A stretch of 35,292 nucleotides of DNA from an uncultured bacterium (GTDB lineage: Bacteria; Verrucomicrobiota; Lentisphaeria; Victivallales; Victivallaceae): contig CASFRF010000045.1 in NCBI GenBank assembly GCA_949297015.1, forward strand, positions 1-35,292. Direction: 5' to 3'. Shown here one piece after another: positions 7,132-16,100 of this stretch. The notes beneath the pieces were generated by a model, which worked only from the letters and a program-made list of their open reading frames with translations, had not been told where the DNA came from and made no database searches. The translations under genes and the position numbers were made by a program. How positions within the stretch are numbered: the stretch's first letter is position 1; every line of letters begins with the position of its first letter.

Positions 7132-10100
7132 ATGATTTATCAACTTGAAGACCGGATTTTGTTTGATGGAGCACTGGCCACGGATCTGGCCGCCGCACAG
7201 CAGGCCGCGGATTCTCAGCCGGATCAGGATGCGGCCGCGGCCGAACAGCAGCTGCAACAGGAGAGTGGACACGAAACCCAGGTCGTCAATGCGCATGAAT
7301 TGCCGCCGATGCTGGCGGAGCTGCCGGATGCGGCTCCGCTGGCCGGCGTGGACGGGCACGCCGCCGATGCCGGAGACTCGGTGGAAGTGCTGGTCGTCTC
7401 CGATAAACTGTGGAATAAGGACGCGCTGGTCGAAGCGGCGAAGCCCGGAACCATCGTGGTGGAGTTCGATCCGGGCGAAACCACCGGGGCTGAGCTGCTG
7501 GCCCGAATTACGGATGCGCTCGATGGGCAGACCGCCGACCGGATCGGCTTTCTCGCGGACGACACCGATGGAGACTTCGCCCTGTTCTCCGATGGTGAAA
7601 CTTCGCTGGATACGCTCGATCATGAGGCGCAGCAGGAGTTCTGGAGCGGTCTGGACAGCGTGCTCGCCCGCGATGGCCAGATCGATCTGTTCTCCTCCAA
7701 CTTGGCGCAGGACGCCGACGGCCGGGGGCTGGTCGACGCGCTGGGCGAGCTCAGCGGGCATCAGGTCAACGCCAGCAGCGATCTGACCGGCGACGCCGAG
7801 GTCGGCGGGAACTGGGAGCTGGAGTACGCTTCCGGCGACCACGCCGCGGCCGGGGACGTGATCGATCAATATTTTGACGCGCCCGCGCTGGCGGATTACG
7901 ACCACGCGCTGGCCGACACCCGCGAGGTGATCTTCGTCAACTCCACGGTCATGAAGCCGGAGCAGTTGATCGACCAGATCGGTTCGGATGCCGAGGTGGT
8001 CTATCTGTCGTCGGACTCGGCCTTCGACGAGGTCACCGCCTATCTGCGCGACCATCAGGAGCTCGACGCGGTTCATTTTCTGACCCACGGCAATCAGGGA
8101 GAATTCCTGCTCGGCAACAGCACCCGGATCACCCGGGAGTTCATCGACGCCCATCAGGAGGAGTTCGCGGTCTGGAAGTCCGCCTTTACGGATCAGACGG
8201 ATTTGCTGATCTACGGCTGCGATGTGGCGGCCAATACCGAAGGTCAGGCGCTGATCAGCCACTTGTCCGACGTGCTGGACTGCGATGTGGCGGCCTCCTC
8301 CGACCGCACCGGGTACAACGGCGACTGGGATCTGGAGTTCCAGGTCGGGCGCATCGACGTCGGGGTGCTCTCATTCACCAACTACAACTATTCGCTGGCC
8401 CAGTGGACGGTCAACAATCTGAACGATCCGCACATCTCCAGCACCGAAGCGATCAACCCCGACAATCTGTCGCTGCGCGAAGCGCTGCGTCTGGCTCAGG
8501 ACGGCGACGTCATTGCCATGGCGAATTCCGACACGCTGATCAAGAACACCGATGATGCCGACGCCGCCGCCCGCGACACCCTGTATCTGCGGGAAGCGCT
8601 GGTCATCAACACCAACATCACCCTCAACGGCCTGATCAGCCACGGCGATTACAGTGCGCATCTGACGGTGGACGCCTCGCGTTCCCAGTCGGTGGTGTAC
8701 AGCGCCGGCAGCATTCTGCCGATCGACATCACGCTGCGTGACGATCTGCGGCTGGCGGAGGGCAGCACCTACGCCCATTTGCAGAGCGCCGATCTGACGC
8801 TGGAGATCACCTACGACACCACGGTGCAGCTCACCGAGCAGCAGACCGTGGGCGTGGGCGGCGTTTACCTGATCAGCGGGGAAGAGGACAGCGAGTCGGT
8901 GCTGCTGCCGGGCACTACGGTGTTCGCCGCGGGCTCCACGTTTGAAGGCCTCGCGGACCTCGCAATTGCGCCTTCTGACCTGACGCTCAACAATTTTGTC
9001 GACGGCTACTGGACGCTGCCCGGCGAACTTATGGTTCAGGGTTCCACCATCCTCCGGGGGGCCGAGGAGCACTCCTACGAGGTGGATGGTCAGACCCTGA
9101 CGGTCACCGGTTCGGAACTGGCCACGGGCAGCGTGCTGGTGGCGGGGACGGTCCTCTCCGCCGGGTCGGTGCTCAACGGCGAACAGCTGCTGGCGGATCT
9201 GACCCTGAGCGAGACGGTGACCACGACGGGGCAGACCTTCCTCGCCAACGGCGAAGACGGAGTCGCCCTGATTAGCGGTTCGGTTCTGGCCGCCGGCTCC
9301 CATCTGGGTTCCTCCTCCGGGACCGGGACGACCAACGTCACCGTGCTCGGCTCCGCGTCGACCCTCTTCCTGCCTAATCCGACGACGGAAGCGGTGACTC
9401 TGCCCGGAGGCTTACGGCTGTCCGCCGGGAACGTCTTTGCCGCCGAAGGCAGCCTGCTGCCCGAGGACACGTTCCTGCGTTACGGGGAAGCCGGCAACAC
9501 CGCGGAAGTCGCCGGAACTACCTACATCTACGCGGGGACCGTGCTTCATGAGGCCGGGAATACGCTGACCGCCGGAACGCTGCTCCAGGGCGACGTTTCA
9601 CTGCTGGACCGCGCCTTCTATGTGGACGCGGAGGCGCTGGTCAACTGGGATACCATCAGCGACACCACCACGAGCAGCACGGAAGAGACGGTCGAAGTTC
9701 AGCCGAACTACAACGACCTGCCGGAGGGCACCACCACCGAAGTGCTGGATCCGGTCGTCACCGAAGTCTCCTCCTCGAAAGTGGATGACGAGGGGAACGT
9801 CACCAAAACCACGGTGATCACCACCGTCAACACCACCATCGTCACAGTGGTGGGCGAAACCGATTCCGGCTCCTCCTCGGGCTCGACTTCGGGTTCAACT
9901 TCGGGGTCGACCTCGGGGTCGACCTCGGGAACCGATTCCGCCTCCGGCTCGGTGACCAAGACCACCACGGTGGAGACGACGGTACAGACCATCGTCGAAC
10001 AGTCCTCCACCTCGGGTTCCACCATTTCCGGGGTGACGATTCAGAACAGCAGCGCGCAGAGCGGCTCGACCGCGACTCCGGGTTCGGGGCTGGGCGGCGC

Positions 10101-13100
10101 CATCTATCTGACCGGCCGCAGCCAGCTGGATCTGAATAACGTCTACATCTACAACGCCACCGCCGACAAGGACGGCGGCGCCATCTACGTGGCGGCCGGC
10201 GCCAAGCTCGCGCTGACCAATACCGACATCCTCTACTGTCAGGCCGAGGGTGCGGGCGGCGCCATCTACAACGGCGGTCGCCTGACTCTGACCGGGAGCG
10301 ACCGGAATGCTCAATCCTGGCTCTGGTACAACACGTCGGGCGAAGCCGGCGGCGCCGTCTACAGCGCCACCAGCTACCTGAGCATCGATTCCTACGATTT
10401 CTCCTACAACACTGCGGGGAGCTCCGGCGGCGCGCTGTACATCAATGCCAACAATTTGCAGACTTCGACCATCGTGATCGAGTCGAGCGACTTCAACTAC
10501 AATACCGCTACGCAGGACGGCGGCGCCGTCTATTTCACCAAGGGCAACATGGCCAATGATGACGCCATGCGGCTTGAGTGGTGCGGCTTCACCGGCAACC
10601 ACGCGGGCGGTTCCGGCGGCGGGATTTTGATCACCGACAGCATCGGCAAGGTGATGTTCCTCTCGGTTCCCGGCTCAGACGATCCCAATTCGACAATCGG
10701 CGTCAACCAGGAATCCCACTACCTCGACAACACGGCCGGGGAGAACGGCGGCGCCATTGCGGTGGTCAGCAACAAGGGCGATGTGGAGGTGAACTTCGTC
10801 GCCCTGTCCGGCAATGAAGCGGGCAAAGACGGCGGCGCCATCTATGTCAAGGATTCGGCCAATCTCACCCTGACCGACGTGGAACTGACCGAGAACGGTG
10901 CCGACACCCAGCGGGGCGGCGCCCTGTTCATCAGCAACAGCAATGCGAAAAACGAGGTCACGATCTCCGGCAGCAGCATCAACTACAATGCGGCGATCGA
11001 CTCCGGCGCCGGAATCTATCTGGAGCGCGGATCGCTGGAGATCGTCAACAGCACCCTCGCCTTCAACGGCGACGCGGAAACCGGCGCCAATCAGGGCGGC
11101 GCGATCTATATGGTCGCCGGAACGCTGGACATCAACTTCAGCACCATCGCCTACAATTACGGGGCGGGCGCGGCGCTCTACCTCAGCGGTCCCGGTTCGG
11201 CCACGCTGACCGTCAACAACTCGATCATCTACAACAATACGGGTGACCGGTTCTCGAGCCAGATCTACATCTCGCCGACCAGTACGCTGCGGGCCTCGCT
11301 TTCCAACACCAACAACATCTACAGCCACTATTATGTGGACAAGGCGGCGAAGGCCAATACGCTCAATCTGACCAGCGGAAAGACGGTCAACGGAGTCAAC
11401 CTGATCGCGGTGAACGCCGAGGATTCGCTGAAGATTCAGCAGAACTTGTTCCTGGACAGCGAACTCTCCTATCGCGGGAATGTCCGGACCTCCACGCTGG
11501 CGATCCTCAGCGAGGAGAGCATCGCCTACAATCAGGTGAGCTCCGGCGGCGTCCGGTACGATCAGCGGGGCAATCTGCGGGTCGACGCCAAGGCCTGGAC
11601 CTGGAACGGCTACAAATGGGTTCAGGGGCAGAAGACCAAGGCCAGCATCGGCGCCTACGAGGCGATCTTCTATTTGGAGGTCTCCAGCAAGGGGGATGAC
11701 TCCAAGCTGATGTACACCTACGATGAAGCGGCGCAATACATCGACAAGGCCTACGAGAACGGTCTGACCATCCGGGAGGCCATGTACTGGGTGGACAGCT
11801 ACGATGGGCTGTCCCGCCTGATCAATCAGAACCTGGAGCTCTACGAGAGCTCGGGGAACAGCGCCTACCTGACCGTGGCCAACAAGCTGATCGCCGACTT
11901 CAACCGCTACTACAACGACGCCAGCGAGGGCTTCAACGTGGCCGGAGTCAACGCCGACGGCTCCTACAACTACATCCAGACGCCCGGTTATGTGGTGGAC
12001 AATCAGGGCAACCCGATCTATCAGGTCGACGCCTACGGCAAGGTGCTCAAGGACGCCTACGGCAATCCGCTGAAGATCTCCACCACCGGCAACATCAACT
12101 TCGATCAGACGGTGTTCAAGGCCGGGCAGGACAACACCATTGAGCTGGAGTACGGACAGCTCTTCGCCGGGCGCAACTGGATGAACGGCGGCGGGCAGAG
12201 TCCGGTGCTCATCACCATCGGCGGCATGTACGATCACACCTACCGCTCGCAGGAGGCGACGGACCGGATCACCATCGACGCCAACGGCACCGGCCGGGTG
12301 TTCCTGGGTGGACTCAACTCGTCCCTGACTCTGAACAACCTGAACATCACCGGCGGCAACGGCAAGGAGGATATGTATCTGACGCCGCTGCTCACCGGGA
12401 ACGACGGCGGCGGCATCTGGAGCGCCGGGTATCTGGTGCTGAACAACGCGATGGTCACCGGCAACACCTCCACGGCCGAAGTGATCGGAGACATGTCCTA
12501 CGGCTGCGGCGGCGGCATCTATTCGCTGGTCAGCGCGCGGATCTACGATTCGAGCATCACGGAGAACACGGTCAGCGTCACCAGCAGCGACAAGAATCCG
12601 GCCAATGACGCCGGGCGGGGCGCGGGCATCTACGCGGCCGGCGCGCTCTGGCTGGAGCGCTCCGAAGTCAGCGAAAACACCGGTACCTGGTCGGGCTCGG
12701 TGGGCACGGCCCTGGCCGGCGGCGGGCTCTATGTGGCCAACACCGGCGTCGCCTTTGTGATGAACACCACGTTCTATCACAACTCCCTGACCGCGACCGG
12801 AACCACCCTCACCTACGGCGGCAGCGCCATCGCGGTGGCCGGACAGCTCTACAGCTACAACAACACGATCACCCAGAACTACATCGAAACCAAGCTGGAT
12901 ACGGCGGGTTCGATGCCTCCGGGCAAACTGTCGGCGGTCTGGGTCGGGACGCTGGAGGACTACGAGATCACGGATCCGGACTACGTCACACCGCTGCTGT
13001 CCATCGCGAACACCATCGTGGCGGAGAACATCCTGACCATCTCCGGCGAGGGCAAATTCCGCTACGACCTCTATATCGAACAGGCCGACAGCGTGAACAC

Positions 13101-16100
13101 TTCGGACTTCAACGGAAAATACAACGTCATCGGCGGCTACAACTATACCGATGACGGGACCACGACCACCGGCTACGACTGGAGCCAGGGCAATGTGACG
13201 GGCGTCCATACGTTCACCGAAAAGCCGGGCACCGGCGAAACCACGGTCACCTATCCGACCACCGATTTCGGCATGGTGGAGTCGTTGCGGATCGACTTCG
13301 ACAGCTTCGGCTACAACGGCGGCAAGACCCGGAATCTCCGGCTGCTCGGCAACAGCAGCTCGTTCGACTCGGGCTATTACCAGAGCGACTATGTGGAGAC
13401 CCTTTCCGGTCTCGGTCTGATCAGCGTGACCACCGACCAGCGCGGCGTCTCCCGGACTATGGACTCGGAGGGCGCGACCGCGGTCACGACCAACATCGGC
13501 GCCTATGAAAACATTCCGCTGCTGACCGTCGGCAGCGCCAAGGACTCCCTGACCTTCCGGACGGAGTACAACTACGGTTTGAATTTGCCGCTCTGGGAGG
13601 TCACGGATCTGACGCTGCGCGAAGCGCTCTATCTGGCCGACGACAGCACCCGGATCGTCTTCAAGGACGACTGGCAGGTCAACGGCACCAAGCGCAACGG
13701 TGTCACGGTGAGCAACGAGCTCAACGCCAAGGGCGAGCTGGTCATTCAGGCGGTGGCGGAGTTCCGCATCGGCAAGGATCTGGTCATCGACGGCAACTAC
13801 TTCACCGATGGCGGCAAGCTCGCCGGGGTGGTGGAGTTCAAGCTGGCGACCGGTGTCACGGCGCGGTTCTTCAACATCAAGAGCGTTGAAGACAACTACA
13901 TCTCCAACGTCGAACTCCGCAACATGGAGTTGACCGGCGGCAACGTGATCGCCACCGGCTCTCCCAACAGCGGCAGCGGCGGTTCGATCTATTCGGGCAG
14001 CAATCTGCTGCTGGAGAATCTGGTGATCAGCAACTCCAAGGCCACGGGGTACGGCGGCGCCATTTTCTCGAGCGAAGGCGTGCTGACCATCCGGGACAGT
14101 CAGATCACCGGGTCAACCGCCCTGCTCGGCGGCGCGCTCTATGTGGAGGCCAACGACCTTCAGGCTGATAACTACCGGGTGCTGGACATGACCCGCTGCG
14201 TGGTGCTGGACAACACCGCCAGCAACTCGGCCAAGAGCGGCGGTGCCGGCGGCGGCATCTATATCCGGAGCGGCCGCGCGGCGATCACCTACAGCACCAT
14301 CGGCCGGAACGCGGCGGTGGCGGACGGCGGTGGTCTCTATGTGGAGACCGGATCGCTGACGCTGAACAATTCGACGGTGGCCAACAACACCGCGGGCCAG
14401 AACGGCGGCGGCATTCTCTTCACCTCAGGCAAGGAGCTGACCATCGACTTCACGACGATCGCCAACAATCAGTCGGGCTGGCTGGTGACCGGCAAGGCCA
14501 ACACCTCCGGCACCTTCTACGGCGGCGGCCTGTTCCTGAAGGCGGGGACGCTGAACCTGACCCGGTCGGTGGTTGCCCAGAACTTCCGCGGCGCGGCGTT
14601 CGACAAGAGCGGTTATGTGGTCACCAACGCGATTCACGACGATCTGGCGATCACCTACTGGCAGGGGCACAATCTGGAGCAGAACGTGCTCGGCGCCGAT
14701 CGGGTGGCCAACCAGAGTCAGTGGCTCAGCCAGCTGGTCTCGGGGAATGACGACAACCACTTCATCACCAACTGGACGCGGGACTTCACCGGCGCGCTGG
14801 ACACCAAGCTGACCGACAACGGCGGCACCACGCCGACGCTGCACATCACGCTGAACAAGGCCTCGATCATGAAGTGGAGTTCGGGGCTGGGCAGCGGCAC
14901 GGAGAGTCTGTATGACCAGACCGATCTGGTGGACTATTCGCTGAGCGTGCTGGCCAACCGCTTCTGGGCGGGGTCGCTGGAGGCTTCGAGTCTGGAATTC
15001 AACTACAGCGCCGAAAACGGCGGCTGGACCGCCGATGACGTCAACTACCGCAATGCGGAGGATGGTCTGTTCTCCCGTCAGAGCACGCAGTTCGTCATTG
15101 CCGAAGGCTCCTGCACGGTGACCAGCGACCTGATCCTCGGGGGGCAGGACTGGGCCTCGGCCCGGTCGTCGCAGCTGCTCGTTTCCGGCGAAGGGTCGCT
15201 CACGGTCTCCGGTGCGCTCAGCGGCCGGGTGACGGTGGCGGAAAGCGGCGCCTTGTTCATCGCCACGACCAACTACTCCGGGCTCTCGCTGACCCTGGAT
15301 TCGGACAACACCACCATCGGTTATACGGCCTCGGGGGCGCAGACGCTGCTCAAGCTGCAGTATGACAATCTGGTGATCGGCGGCGGCGTCGAGGGTGGCA
15401 AGGAGCTGGTCAAGACCTACAGCGGCGACCTCTATTTGAACGGAAATCTGGAAGTTCAGGGCAATACGCAGCTGAAGATCGCGGCGGTCCGGGGCTCCGC
15501 GGACGGCAACCTGTCGTTCGAGACGGCGGTCAGTTCCAATCCGGAATCGGCCGGGCGAGCGGTGGCGGCCGGGAACATCGTGGTCCGGGGAGATGCGCTC
15601 TCGGGCATCGCGCTGGAGGCCGGGAAAAAATTCACGATTCAGTTGCAGAGTCCCGATCTGGTGCTCATGGGCAACGTCACGCTGGGCTCCTCCGGCAGTC
15701 CGGTGGAGGTGCCGAACGGGCTTACCGTGAGCGGCACCAACAACCGGATCTACATCAACACCATGGGCGTCTACAAACTCGATCTCTCGGGCGGCGAGCT
15801 GATCTTCGACGCAGGCAGCAAGAGCGTCGATCTGCAGACCTCGTTCTTCCAGGGGATCACCACCGACGCCGACAGCCGGCTGATGGTTTCGACCAAGGGG
15901 ACCATCAAACTGGGCGCTTCGCTCAGCAGCGGGTTTGAGGGCACGCTGGCGCTGGATGGCCGGATCACGGTCAACAGCAATCTGAATCTGGCGGCGGCGG
16001 CGCTGGAACTCAGCGGAACGGTGACCGTGAGCGCGTCGTCGATCTCGGCGGCCAACGGCGTCTCGCTGAGCGGCTCGGTGACGCTGCGGAACAACCTGAC

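Noticed and set aside
9877..9930. Tandem repeats considered as a CRISPR array
   Set aside because: Units are 12 bases, contiguous, without spacers, and in frame in a coding region.
10675..13209. 844-codon open frame on the minus strand inside the giant gene
   Set aside because: Its translation is an antisense image of the GGAIY repeats, with no start signals or recognisable domain.
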